From Mycolicibacterium fortuitum subsp. fortuitum (GTDB lineage: Bacteria > Actinomycetota > Actinomycetes > Mycobacteriales > Mycobacteriaceae), in NCBI RefSeq assembly GCF_022179545.1, contig NZ_AP025518.1, positions 2,480,001 through 2,544,000 of the forward strand: a stretch of DNA of 64,000 nt, given 5' to 3'. Below, piece after piece: positions 52,191 through 60,712 of the stretch. Within the stretch, counting starts at the first letter, position 1, and every line of letters begins with the position of its first letter. The notes under the pieces are model-generated. The model searched no databases and was not told where the DNA came from. It saw nothing but the letters and a program-made list of their open reading frames with translations. The translations under genes were made by a program, and so were the position numbers.

Positions 52191-54014
52191 ATGGCAACTC
52201 AAACAACATCAGTCACACGGACTGCGGGGCTGTTGACAGTCCTCGCCGTCCTCGGGGCCACGGCGCTCAGCGCCTGCACCCCACGGCCCGACGGGCCCGA
52301 GCCCGCCGCTGAACAGTTCTTCGCGGCGCTGGCCACTGGTGACACCGCAGCCGCCGCGGAGCTTTCCGACCGGCCCGAGGATGCCAAGACCGCCCTCGGC
52401 GAAGCGTGGAACGGTTTGCAGGCCACCGGGCTGGACGCTCAGATCCTGGGTTCGAAGTACACCGGGGATACGGGCAGTGTCACCTACCGCTACACCTGGC
52501 ACCTACCCAAGAACCGCACCTGGACCTACGACGGGCAGCTCAACATGGTCCGCGACGAGGGCCGATGGGAGGTGCGCTGGAGCGCAACCGGACTGCACCC
52601 GAGGTTGGGCGAGCACCAGACCTTCGCGCTGCGGGCCGACGCCCCCCGACGGGCCTCGGTCAACGAGCGCGGCGGCACCGACGTACTGGTGCCCGGCTAC
52701 ATCTACCACTACGCACTGGATGCCAGGGCGGCCGGCGCCGCGCTGATGCCGACGGCGCGGGCGGTCGCCGACGCGCTGCGGGGTTTCGATCCCGCGCTGG
52801 GCGATCCTCAGCGCCTTGCCGAACAGGCCAGTGCCTCGGCGCAGCCGATGAGCCTGATCACGCTGCGCCAGGCCGACAACGATCGGATCGCCCCGGCCAT
52901 CGGTCGGCTCAACGGCGTCGTCGTCACACCGCAGCCCGAAATGCTGCCCACCGACGAGACTTTCGCACCGGCGATCGTCAACGAGGTCAAGAAGTCGGTC
53001 GCCGGCCAGCTCGACGGGCAGCCGGGCTGGCGGGTGGTCACCGTCAACCAGAACGGTGTCGACGTCGACGTGCTCAACGAAGTGGCGGGGCAACCCGCAC
53101 CGTCGATCACGATCAGTCTCGACCGCGCCGTGCAGGACGCCGCTCAGAACGCCGTCAACACCACCGGCAAGCAAGCGATGATCGTCGCGATCAAACCGTC
53201 CACCGGTGAGATCCTCGCCGTCGCCCAGAACGCAGCTGCCGATGCCCTCGGGCCCGTCGCCACCATGGGCCAGTTCCCGCCCGGTTCGACCTTCAAGATG
53301 GTCACTGCGGGCGCCGCCATCGAACGTGACATGGCAACGCCCAACACGCTTTTGGGGTGCCCCGGCACTCTCGACATCGGGCACCGGACCGTCACCAACT
53401 ACGACGCCTTCGATCTGGGGACCGTGCCGCTGTCGCGTGCGTTCGCCAATTCCTGCAACACCACGTTCGGTGAACTCGCCAGCCGGATGCCTCCGCGAGG
53501 TCTCACCCAGGCCGCGGCGCGGTACGGCATCGGCACCGACTACCAGGTGGACGGAATCACCACGCTGACCGGTTCGGTCCCCCCGACCGTGGATCTGGCC
53601 GAGCGCACCGAGGATGGCTTCGGTCAGGGCAAGGTGCTGGTCAGTCCGTTCGGCATGGCGCTGGCGGCCGCCACCGTAGCCGCGGGAAAGACGCCGGTGC
53701 CGCAACTCATCGAGGGCCGCCAGACGTTGGTCGAGGGGGCGGGAGCGCCGATCAGCCAGAAGATGGTCGACGGCTTGCGGCCGATGATGCGACTGGTGGT
53801 CACCAACGGCACGGCCAAGGATCTCAACGGGCTCGGCGACGTGCGCGGCAAGACCGGTGAGGCGGAGTTCATGGGCGGCTCGCACTCCTGGTTCGCCGGA
53901 TACCGCGGCGACATGGCGTTCGCGGCGCTGATCGTCGGCGGCGGAAGTTCTGAGTACGCGGTGCGGATGTGCAAGACCATGTTCGACGGCCTGCCGCGCG
54001 ATTACCTTGCCTGA
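52191..54014 (+). CDS. Penicillin-binding lipoprotein (Rv2864c-like)
   Basis: A 607-residue class B-type PBP. A lipobox (ATALSAC) ends the signal peptide. An NTF2-like MecA-N domain follows (EQFFAALATGDTAAAAEL), then a dimerisation region and the transpeptidase domain with SxxK in PPGSTFKMV, SxN in NSCNTTF and KTG in RGKTGEAEF. It cross-links peptidoglycan at the outer face of the membrane. I chose ATG 52191, which gives a normal signal sequence. About 150 bp of upstream non-coding sequence probably holds its promoter. Confidence 0.94.
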   Translation: MATQTTSVTRTAGLLTVLAVLGATALSACTPRPDGPEPAAEQFFAALATGDTAAAAELSDRPEDAKTALGEAWNGLQATGLDAQILGSKYTGDTGSVTYRYTWHLPKNRTWTYDGQLNMVRDEGRWEVRWSATGLHPRLGEHQTFALRADAPRRASVNERGGTDVLVPGYIYHYALDARAAGAALMPTARAVADALRGFDPALGDPQRLAEQASASAQPMSLITLRQADNDRIAPAIGRLNGVVVTPQPEMLPTDETFAPAIVNEVKKSVAGQLDGQPGWRVVTVNQNGVDVDVLNEVAGQPAPSITISLDRAVQDAAQNAVNTTGKQAMIVAIKPSTGEILAVAQNAAADALGPVATMGQFPPGSTFKMVTAGAAIERDMATPNTLLGCPGTLDIGHRTVTNYDAFDLGTVPLSRAFANSCNTTFGELASRMPPRGLTQAAARYGIGTDYQVDGITTLTGSVPPTVDLAERTEDGFGQGKVLVSPFGMALAAATVAAGKTPVPQLIEGRQTLVEGAGAPISQKMVDGLRPMMRLVVTNGTAKDLNGLGDVRGKTGEAEFMGGSHSWFAGYRGDMAFAALIVGGGSSEYAVRMCKTMFDGLPRDYLA

Positions 54015-54076
54015 GCCGGCCGCTGCGATCGCCGCGGCGGCCCCGCAGTAGCGGCTGGTTGTACCGTGGGGTGGTC

Positions 54077-54664
54077 ATGACTGGCACGAATGAACAATCG
54101 GTGGACCTGCGGGTCTCCGACGCCGACCGCAACGGTACGTTGCGTCGGTTGCACAACGCCGTGGCGCTCGGACTCATCGACATCGCGGAGTTCGAGGAGC
54201 GCTCGGCGCTGGTGTCGCACGCACGTCTGCACTCGGATCTCGACGCATTGGTGGGGGACCTGCCCGGGCCCGGAGCGATCGTCACGACCGCCACCGACCG
54301 CGTCGAGCTGCGGGGTGTGCTCGGCTCGCTGAAGCGCCAGGGCGAATGGACCGTTCCGACCCGACTGGCGCTGGTGCGCAGGATGGGTTCGGTGGAGCTG
54401 GACCTGACCAAGGCCCGGTTCGCCGGGCCGATGGTGGTCATCGAACTGGACATGAAATTCGGGTCGGTGGAGATCCGGTTGCCCGACGGGGCCAGCGCGT
54501 CGATCGACGATGTCGAGGTGATCGTGGGCAGCGCCGATGATCACCGCCGTGATGCGCCGGCCGAGGGCACGCCACACATCATCCTCACCGGCAAGGTGGT
54601 GTGCGGCTCGGTGGATATCCGTGGGCCGCGCCGGAATTGGAAGCTGACGCTGCGCAGGTCCTGA
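54077..54664 (+). CDS. DUF1707 protein (Rv2862c-like)
   Basis: A 195-residue protein. The N-terminal DUF1707/SHOCT-like domain has LRVSDADRNGTLRRLHNAVALGLIDIAEFEER; the C-terminal part is a beta-rich LiaF-like region (VELRGVLGSLKRQGEW; VCGSVDIRGPRRNWK) often linked with cell-envelope stress. No membrane helix is seen. ATG 54077. Position between the PBP and map genes matches Rv2862c. It ends 2 bp from the convergent thioesterase gene. Confidence 0.85.
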   Translation: MTGTNEQSVDLRVSDADRNGTLRRLHNAVALGLIDIAEFEERSALVSHARLHSDLDALVGDLPGPGAIVTTATDRVELRGVLGSLKRQGEWTVPTRLALVRRMGSVELDLTKARFAGPMVVIELDMKFGSVEIRLPDGASASIDDVEVIVGSADDHRRDAPAEGTPHIILTGKVVCGSVDIRGPRRNWKLTLRRS

Positions 54665-54666
54665 TC

Positions 54667-55047
54667 TCAGCGGGGTTCGAGCACCGCGAACGTCAGCGTC
54701 GCGCGAGCGGCGAGCCGGCCACGGGTGACATCGGCGACGTCGACCGAAGTCACGATGAGGCGTTTGCCGGCCCGCACGATCTTGGCTTCCGCCCGGGCGG
54801 TGCCCATGATGGGGGCGAGGAAGTGGATGTTGAGGTCGGCGGTCGTCACGTCATAACCGGCACCGCTGGCGTTGCCGGCCAGCATGCCTGCCGCGATATC
54901 GATCAGGGTCGCCACCAGCCCGCCCTGTAGGGCACCTCGGACGTTGGCGAGATCAGGGCGGTTGTCCATCTCCAGGACTAGGCGGTCCGCTGTCGATTCC
55001 ACCTCGCGGTAGTCGAGCATCTCCAGGACATGAACGGTTTGGGTCAT
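54667..55047 (-). CDS. PaaI-family hotdog thioesterase
   Basis: A 126-residue single hotdog-fold thioesterase. The hallmark is RGALQGGLVATLIDIAAGMLAGN, with the LNIHFLAPIMG strand. It cleaves small or aromatic acyl-CoAs. The start is ATG 55047, divergent from map. An 8-5-8 palindrome lies 22 bp upstream. Confidence 0.87.
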   Translation of the reverse strand: MTQTVHVLEMLDYREVESTADRLVLEMDNRPDLANVRGALQGGLVATLIDIAAGMLAGNASGAGYDVTTADLNIHFLAPIMGTARAEAKIVRAGKRLIVTSVDVADVTRGRLAARATLTFAVLEPR

Positions 55048-55069
55048 CGCCGTGCCTCACTCATCTCCG

Positions 55070-55090
55070 TACGGTAACACCATTACCGTA
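55070..55090. promoter_or_regulatory. Palindrome between the thioesterase and map genes
   Basis: TACGGTAA (55070-55077), CACCA, TTACCGTA (55083-55090): perfect 8-bp arms. It is a likely operator for a dimeric regulator encoded elsewhere, close to the thioesterase start and 90 bp before map. Confidence 0.55.
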
Positions 55091-55179
55091 TCGCGAGAGG
55101 GACGCTCTCTTGCTGGCTCATTGCAGGGCGCACGCTGCGCTGGAAGCGTCGCCGCCTGGGCGCCGATTAAGCTGTCCAC

Positions 55180-56037
55180 ATGCCAGTTCGTACCGCTCTG
55201 CGCCCCGGCGTGCAGTCACCGACCCTGCCGGTTCCGAAGTCGATCCCGCGACCGGAGTACGCGTGGAAGTCGACCGTGCAGGAGGGCAGCGAACCTTGGG
55301 TGCAGACGCCCGAGGTGATCGAGAAGATGCGGGTGGCGGGTCAGATCGCGGCGGCGGCCCTGGCCGAGGCGGGCAAGGCCGTGGCGCCCGGCGTCACCAC
55401 CGACGAGTTGGACCGCATCGCCCACGAATACATGATCGACCACGGTGCGTATCCATCAACACTGGGCTACAAGGGATTTCCCAAATCGTGCTGCACCTCG
55501 CTGAACGAGGTGATCTGCCACGGCATCCCGGACTCGACGGTGATCGAGGACGGTGACATCGTCAACATCGACGTCACCGCCTACATCGACGGCGTCCACG
55601 GCGACACCAATGCCACCTTCCTGGCCGGCGACGTATCCGAAGAACACCGGTTGCTCGTCGAGCGCACCCACGAGGCGACCATGCGGGCCATCAAGGCCGT
55701 CAAGCCCGGGCGCGCGCTGTCCATCGTCGGCCGGGTCATCGAGGCCTACGCAAACCGGTTCGGTTACAACGTCGTTCGTGACTTTACCGGTCACGGCATC
55801 GGCACCACGTTCCACAACGGGCTGGTGGTGCTGCACTATGACCAGCCCGCGGTGGAGACCGTGCTGGAGCCGGGGATGACCTTCACCATCGAGCCGATGA
55901 TCAATCTCGGGTCGCTGGACTACGAGATCTGGGACGACGACTGGACGGTAGTGACCAAGGACCGTAAGTGGACCGCTCAGTTCGAGCACACCCTCGTGGT
56001 CACAGAGGACGGCGCCGAGATCCTCACGCTGCCGTGA
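55180..56037 (+). CDS. map: Methionine aminopeptidase (MapB type)
   Basis: A 285-residue type Ic methionine aminopeptidase with an N-terminal extension ([12 protein letters not shown], a SH3-ligand-like Pro segment as in mycobacterial MapB). Metal residues: Asp in [15 protein letters not shown], His in [11 protein letters not shown], Glu in [10 protein letters not shown] and Glu in QFEHTLVV. It removes N-terminal Met cotranslationally. ATG 55180. Corresponds to Rv2861c. Confidence 0.96.
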   Translation: MPVRTALRPGVQSPTLPVPKSIPRPEYAWKSTVQEGSEPWVQTPEVIEKMRVAGQIAAAALAEAGKAVAPGVTTDELDRIAHEYMIDHGAYPSTLGYKGFPKSCCTSLNEVICHGIPDSTVIEDGDIVNIDVTAYIDGVHGDTNATFLAGDVSEEHRLLVERTHEATMRAIKAVKPGRALSIVGRVIEAYANRFGYNVVRDFTGHGIGTTFHNGLVVLHYDQPAVETVLEPGMTFTIEPMINLGSLDYEIWDDDWTVVTKDRKWTAQFEHTLVVTEDGAEILTLP

Positions 56038-56047
56038 CGCCGCAACC

Positions 56048-57553
56048 GTGAGCGGGGCGCTGCTGGTCGCCGGCACCACCTCCGATGCCGGCAAGTCGAT
56101 GGTCGTGGCCGGGCTGTGCCGCCTGTTGGCCCGCAAAGGCGTCTCCGTTGCGCCGTTCAAGGCACAGAACATGTCCAACAATTCGGCGGTCACCGTCGAC
56201 GGCGGCGAGATCGGCCGGGCTCAGGCCATGCAGGCCCGCGCCGCCGGACTGGCGCCCAGCACCCGGTTCAACCCGATCCTGCTCAAGCCGGGCGGTGACC
56301 GGACGTCGCAGTTGGTGATCCGCGGCCAGGTGGCCGGAACGGTGGCCGCGGGCGATTACTTCACTCACCGAGACAGGCTCGCCGCTGTGGTGGCCGACGA
56401 ATTGGCCTCGCTGAGATCCGAATTCGACGTGGTGATCTGTGAAGGCGCGGGGTCGCCCGCCGAGATCAATTTGCGCGCCACCGACCTGGCCAACATGGGG
56501 CTGGCGCGCGCCGCGAATGTGCCCGTCATCGTGGTCGGCGACATCGACCGCGGTGGCCTGCTGGCTCACCTGCACGGCACCGTGGCCGTGCTTTCCCCCG
56601 AAGACCAGGCCCTCATCTCGGGGTTCGTCGTCAACAAGTTTCGCGGTGATCCCGCGCTGCTGGAACCCGGGCTGCGCCAGCTGCACGAGCTGACCGGTCG
56701 CCCGACCTACGGTGTGATCCCCTTCGACGACGGAATCTGGCTCGACACCGAGGATTCGGTCTCTGTCCGACCCGGCGCGACGGTGGGTGCGCCGCAACCG
56801 CCGCGCGGGACGCAGGCACTGACTGTCGCCGCCATCAGACTCCCGCGCATCTCCAACTCCACCGATATCGAGGCTCTGGCCTGTGAACCGGGTGTCGTGG
56901 TCCGCTGGGTCGCCGATGCGGCCGACCTCACCGGCGTGGACCTCGTAGTGATCCCCGGCAGCAAGGCCACCGTGAACGACCTGGCCTGGCTGCGCCAACG
57001 CGGTCTGGCCGAGGCCATCGCCGCACACGCCGCGCAAGGACGGCCCGTGCTCGGGGTGTGCGGCGGGTTCCAGATGCTGTGCCAGCGCATCGACGACGCG
57101 GTGGAGGCGGGTGAGACCGCGCCGGTCCGCATCCAAGGGTTGGGACTGATCGACGCGGACATCGAGTTCGCCGCCCGGAAAACCTTGCGGCACTGGGAAG
57201 AACCACTGTGGGGATACGAGATCCATCACGGCCAGGTGACGCGTTCGGCGGCCGATGATTGGTTGGGGATCGGACTGCGCTGCGAGGCGGTCTACGGCAC
57301 CCACTGGCACGGCCTGCTCGACAACGACCAGCTGCGTCGGGCGTGGCTCACCGAGATCGCCGCGGCTGCGGGGCGCGACGGGTTCGTGGTTGCCGACGAC
57401 ATCGACGTAAAGGGCCGGCGCGACGCCCAGCTGGATCTGATGGCCGACTTGCTGGCGAAAAATGTGGACATCGATGCGGTGATGGACCTGGTGGGGCACG
57501 GGCCGCCGCCGCGCCCCACCATGCGCACTGCGCTCATTGCCGTACCTCGGTAA
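56048..57553 (+). CDS. cobQ: Cobyric acid synthase (adenosylcobyrinate a,c-diamide amidotransferase)
   Basis: A 501-residue CobQ. The N-terminal synthetase P-loop ([20 protein letters not shown]), [22 protein letters not shown] and VVGDIDRGG are present. The C-terminal glutamine amidotransferase carries the nucleophile in [11 protein letters not shown] and the His in GTHWHGLL. It amidates four side chains of the corrin ring in cobalamin synthesis. GTG 56048 lies 10 bp after map. No other cob gene is in the window. Confidence 0.95.
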   Translation: MSGALLVAGTTSDAGKSMVVAGLCRLLARKGVSVAPFKAQNMSNNSAVTVDGGEIGRAQAMQARAAGLAPSTRFNPILLKPGGDRTSQLVIRGQVAGTVAAGDYFTHRDRLAAVVADELASLRSEFDVVICEGAGSPAEINLRATDLANMGLARAANVPVIVVGDIDRGGLLAHLHGTVAVLSPEDQALISGFVVNKFRGDPALLEPGLRQLHELTGRPTYGVIPFDDGIWLDTEDSVSVRPGATVGAPQPPRGTQALTVAAIRLPRISNSTDIEALACEPGVVVRWVADAADLTGVDLVVIPGSKATVNDLAWLRQRGLAEAIAAHAAQGRPVLGVCGGFQMLCQRIDDAVEAGETAPVRIQGLGLIDADIEFAARKTLRHWEEPLWGYEIHHGQVTRSAADDWLGIGLRCEAVYGTHWHGLLDNDQLRRAWLTEIAAAAGRDGFVVADDIDVKGRRDAQLDLMADLLAKNVDIDAVMDLVGHGPPPRPTMRTALIAVPR

Positions 57554-57562
57554 CCTGGGCAG

Positions 57563-58237
57563 ATGATTCGGTGCCATCGGTCGGTGGCAACTTTGGTCGG
57601 GCTGGTCGCCTTGTTGACGGTGTCCGGTTGCTCATCCGTGGTCGCCGGATCACCGACATGGCCGGGCGCCACCCTCGAGAAGGTGTTGCTGACACCGGCC
57701 GACTTCCCGCCCGGCGTGCAGTTCGACCGCGTGATCGACGATGGCGCAGGGCCGGGCGAATCAGCCGGACCGCCGCCGATGCTGTCGAACCCGGCCGGAT
57801 GCAGCGACGGGCTGACCCGGCTGATCGCCGAATCGGCCGAGCGCGGTCCGGGCAGTGCCGCGCAGATCATCGCTGCCTACGACGGCGCACGCATGGTCCT
57901 GACCGTCATGACGTCGCCCCTGCCGCTGGACCGACTGGAGGCCACCGCGCAGCGCTGCGCGCAGTTCTCGACCTACTTCGATCCTTCGGACAAGGGCATC
58001 CCGATGACCACCACCAAGCTGGCGTCGCCGCGCGCGTCGGCGTTGGCCTATCAGCAGACCATGCGATTGGGCAGTGGTGAACAGAGCATTTACTTCGCCT
58101 TCGAAAACGTCGGCAACTGGGCGGTTTTCGGCATCGCATTTCCCACGGAGAATCCGTCGATCACCGCCAAAGGTGCATTGCCGCAGACCTTTCTGGACGT
58201 TTTCGGCAATCAGGCCCAGCGTTTGGACGCACGCTGA
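57563..58237 (+). CDS. Predicted secreted lipoprotein of unknown function
   Basis: A 224-residue protein with a lipoprotein signal peptide (about residues 1-23; lipobox TVSGC) and a soluble domain with LLTPADFPPGVQFDRV, a Cys pair (AGCSDG; RCAQF) and GNWAVFGIAFP. This resembles the mycobacterial DUF5642/PknH-sensor-like lipoprotein fold, which has paired Cys, but I am not certain. It follows cobQ after 9 bp. Confidence 0.78.
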   Translation: MIRCHRSVATLVGLVALLTVSGCSSVVAGSPTWPGATLEKVLLTPADFPPGVQFDRVIDDGAGPGESAGPPPMLSNPAGCSDGLTRLIAESAERGPGSAAQIIAAYDGARMVLTVMTSPLPLDRLEATAQRCAQFSTYFDPSDKGIPMTTTKLASPRASALAYQQTMRLGSGEQSIYFAFENVGNWAVFGIAFPTENPSITAKGALPQTFLDVFGNQAQRLDAR

Positions 58238-58300
58238 CGCGGGCGTCAAGACAATGTTGATTCCGGCCCGCACGTCGCTACTGGACGGTAGTTTGACCGA

Positions 58301-58864
58301 ATGCTTACCACCGTCGCGACGATCGACGGATTCACCACGCCTGTCGACGTCTCGGGACCCGAGAAGGGTTCCACCGTGTTGGTGCTGGGCGCCGGCCATC
58401 ACGGCCCGGCCGCCTACGAGCCGATCTGCCGGCGGTTGCACACCGCATCGCTACGCACCGTGATCATCGGTCCCGATCCACGGCTGACGGCAAAGTCCGT
58501 CGTCGGCATTCTCGATTCGCTCAACATCAAGTGGGCGTTGCTGGTCGGCGACCGGCTCGGGGGCGAACTCGCCTGGGAGCTGGCCGCCACTCGGCTGGAC
58601 AAGTTCATCGGGCTGGTCGTCGTGGACCGCGGGCATCCACGTGTCGCCGACGCCACCGGAGTCATCCGAGATGACGAATGCCCTCCGGTGGAGATGAACA
58701 CCACGGTGTTGGTCAGTACGCCCGCGGCACGTGCCGTCGCCAAAGCCAGCCAGCGCTACGTCTACGGCGACTTCCGCCTGGTGGAGATGCCGGGCCGTCG
58801 TAATGCCGGCGATTCGACTGCGCAACTGGCGGCCGAGATCGTCCTGCGTACCAGTAGTTGGTGA
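58301..58864 (+). CDS. Degenerate alpha/beta hydrolase-fold protein
   Basis: A 187-residue protein shaped like a short alpha/beta hydrolase: STVLVLGAGHHGPAAYEPI, then LNIKWALLVGDRLGGELAWEL, DKFIGLVVVDRG and RLVEMPGRRNAGDST. The nucleophile elbow reads GDRLGG, with Arg in place of the catalytic Ser, and there is no conserved C-terminal His. It is therefore probably non-catalytic or ligand-binding. ATG 58301. It is convergent with the next gene after a ~60-bp gap. Confidence 0.7.
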   Translation: MLTTVATIDGFTTPVDVSGPEKGSTVLVLGAGHHGPAAYEPICRRLHTASLRTVIIGPDPRLTAKSVVGILDSLNIKWALLVGDRLGGELAWELAATRLDKFIGLVVVDRGHPRVADATGVIRDDECPPVEMNTTVLVSTPAARAVAKASQRYVYGDFRLVEMPGRRNAGDSTAQLAAEIVLRTSSW

Positions 58865-58924
58865 CCGGCGCTCAGTCAGCCGCCTCGGTGTTGTCGGGTC
58901 GGCGGCCTGCCTTCGCGCGGGCGC

Positions 58925-60712
58925 TCAGTCAGCCGCCTCCGAAGGCTTCCAGGCTTGCGGCAACCCCGGCTGCTGCGGGAACAAGAAATCCACAAATGCG
59001 GCAGCTGTGGGTTGAGGCTCGTGGTTGGCCAGCCCCGGGCGTTCGTTGGCCTCGATGAATACGTATTCCCGCCCGGTGACATCGGGCACCAATAGGTCGA
59101 TTCCCGTCACCGGGATACCGAGCGCCTCGGCCGCTGTCACGGCAACCCGGCACAGCTCCGGATTCACCTCTGCGGTGACATCGTGAATCGTCCCGCCCTG
59201 GTGCAGATTCGCCGTCCGGCGCACCCGTAGCCGTTCACCCTCGGGTAGCACATCGTCGAACGACCAGCCGGCGTCGGCCACCGTCCCCTTGGTGACGTCG
59301 TCCATGGGGATGCGTGATTCCCCGCCGGTGGCGGCCGCCCTGCGCCGCGACTGCGTCTCGATGAGCTCACCGATGGTGTGCTTGCCGGTGCCGACGATCT
59401 CGGCGGGTCTGCGGATCGCCGCGGCCACCACCTTGCCGTCGATCACCACCAGACGAAGATCGTCGCCGGGGGCACGCTGCTCGATCAGCACCTCCGGATA
59501 CTGCTCGCGGGCGCGATGCAGCGCCGCGTCCAGCTCGTCGCTGCCGTCGACCCCGACGGTGATGCCCTTGCCCTGCTCGCCGCGGGTGGGCTTGACCACG
59601 ACGTCGCCGACCTCGGCGAGGAACTCGTGGTCCTCCTGGTCAAAGGTGGCCAGCCGGCCCTTGGGCACCGTGATCCCGGCATCGGAGACGATCCGCCGGG
59701 TCTGGCGCTTGTCATCGCAGCGCGCCATGGCCACCGCAGAGGTGAACTCCGACAGCGATTCTCGGGTGATCACGCTGCGGCCACCGTGCGACAGCCGCAT
59801 CTCTCCGGCCCCGGCGTCGAGCACCTCCACCCGGATTCCGCGACGCATCGCCTCGTCGGCGATGATGCGGGCATAGGGATTCAGATCATCGACCGTTTCC
59901 GGGGGATGGGTGAACAGCGGCTCGTTGATCGCGTTCTTACGTTTGACCGCCAGCACCGGGACACGATGGAAGCCGAGCTTCTCGTACAGCGCGATCGCAG
60001 CGGAATTGTCATGGGCGACAGAGAGATCCAGATACGCTCGGCCGCGCTCGCGGAAGATGCCTGCCAGTGTTCTGGTCAGCGCATCGCCCACGCCGGGCAA
60101 CCCCGCCGCAGGGTCCACAGCCAGGCTCCACAAGCTCGACCCGTCCTCGGGGTCGGCGAACAGCCGTTTGTGGTCGACTCCGGTGACCGTGCCCACCACC
60201 GAGCCGTCGTCGTCGCGCACCGCCACCAGATAGACCACCGCGGGGGTCAGGGTGTGGTTGTGCCAGATGACGTCGACGGGTGCGGGCACCATCCCGCACC
60301 GCACATAGACGCGGTTCATCGCGTCGGCGTCGCTCGGTGTCTGCAAGGTCCGCACGGTGAAGCCGACGGGGTCGGCGGCCGTGAGCTCGTCGGTGAAGCG
60401 CAGCCGGTAGGTGTGGCTCGGGTCGATGAACAGTTCGGCGGGAGAGCGCGCGATCAAGACGTGCGATTCGCGGGCATAGATGCAGATGTCGCGCCGGCCC
60501 GGCCCTTCCTGCTGCAGCACCTCGGCAAGTTGCTCGGGATCGGCGAAGGTCTGCCCGAAAATCAGCCGGCCCCAACCCAGTTCGAGTACGACGTCGTCGG
60601 CCATGGCGTCCACGAGGTGCTGCGGTGAGGCGTCGTGCAGACCTAGCGTGATCGCTTCGGTGTGGTCGGGCCCCAGTGCGGAAGCCGACGCGTCGTGGTC
60701 AGTGGCGGTCAT
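58925..60712 (-). CDS. ngg: N-acetylglutaminylglutamine synthetase (GNAT + ATP-grasp fusion)
   Basis: A 595-residue protein. Residues ~1-290 hold an acetyltransferase-type region (AVDPAAGLPGVGDALTRT; SAAIALYEKLGFHRVPV). The second half is an ATP-grasp ligase (GDVVVKPTRGEQGKGITVGV, IEQRAPGDDLRLVVIDGKVVAA, EVNPEL and FIEANERPGL). Rhizobial and pseudomonad Ngg has this GNAT/ATP-grasp fusion and makes the osmolyte N-acetylglutaminylglutamine amide. ATG 60712 overlaps the stop of the upstream amidotransferase gene by 4 bp. Confidence 0.88.
   Translation of the reverse strand: MTATDHDASASALGPDHTEAITLGLHDASPQHLVDAMADDVVLELGWGRLIFGQTFADPEQLAEVLQQEGPGRRDICIYARESHVLIARSPAELFIDPSHTYRLRFTDELTAADPVGFTVRTLQTPSDADAMNRVYVRCGMVPAPVDVIWHNHTLTPAVVYLVAVRDDDGSVVGTVTGVDHKRLFADPEDGSSLWSLAVDPAAGLPGVGDALTRTLAGIFRERGRAYLDLSVAHDNSAAIALYEKLGFHRVPVLAVKRKNAINEPLFTHPPETVDDLNPYARIIADEAMRRGIRVEVLDAGAGEMRLSHGGRSVITRESLSEFTSAVAMARCDDKRQTRRIVSDAGITVPKGRLATFDQEDHEFLAEVGDVVVKPTRGEQGKGITVGVDGSDELDAALHRAREQYPEVLIEQRAPGDDLRLVVIDGKVVAAAIRRPAEIVGTGKHTIGELIETQSRRRAAATGGESRIPMDDVTKGTVADAGWSFDDVLPEGERLRVRRTANLHQGGTIHDVTAEVNPELCRVAVTAAEALGIPVTGIDLLVPDVTGREYVFIEANERPGLANHEPQPTAAAFVDFLFPQQPGLPQAWKPSEAAD

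Noticed and set aside
52503..53885. 460-codon minus-strand frame
   Set aside because: Shadow of the penicillin-binding lipoprotein gene.
56024..57577. 517-codon minus-strand frame
   Set aside because: Shadow of cobQ on the opposite strand.
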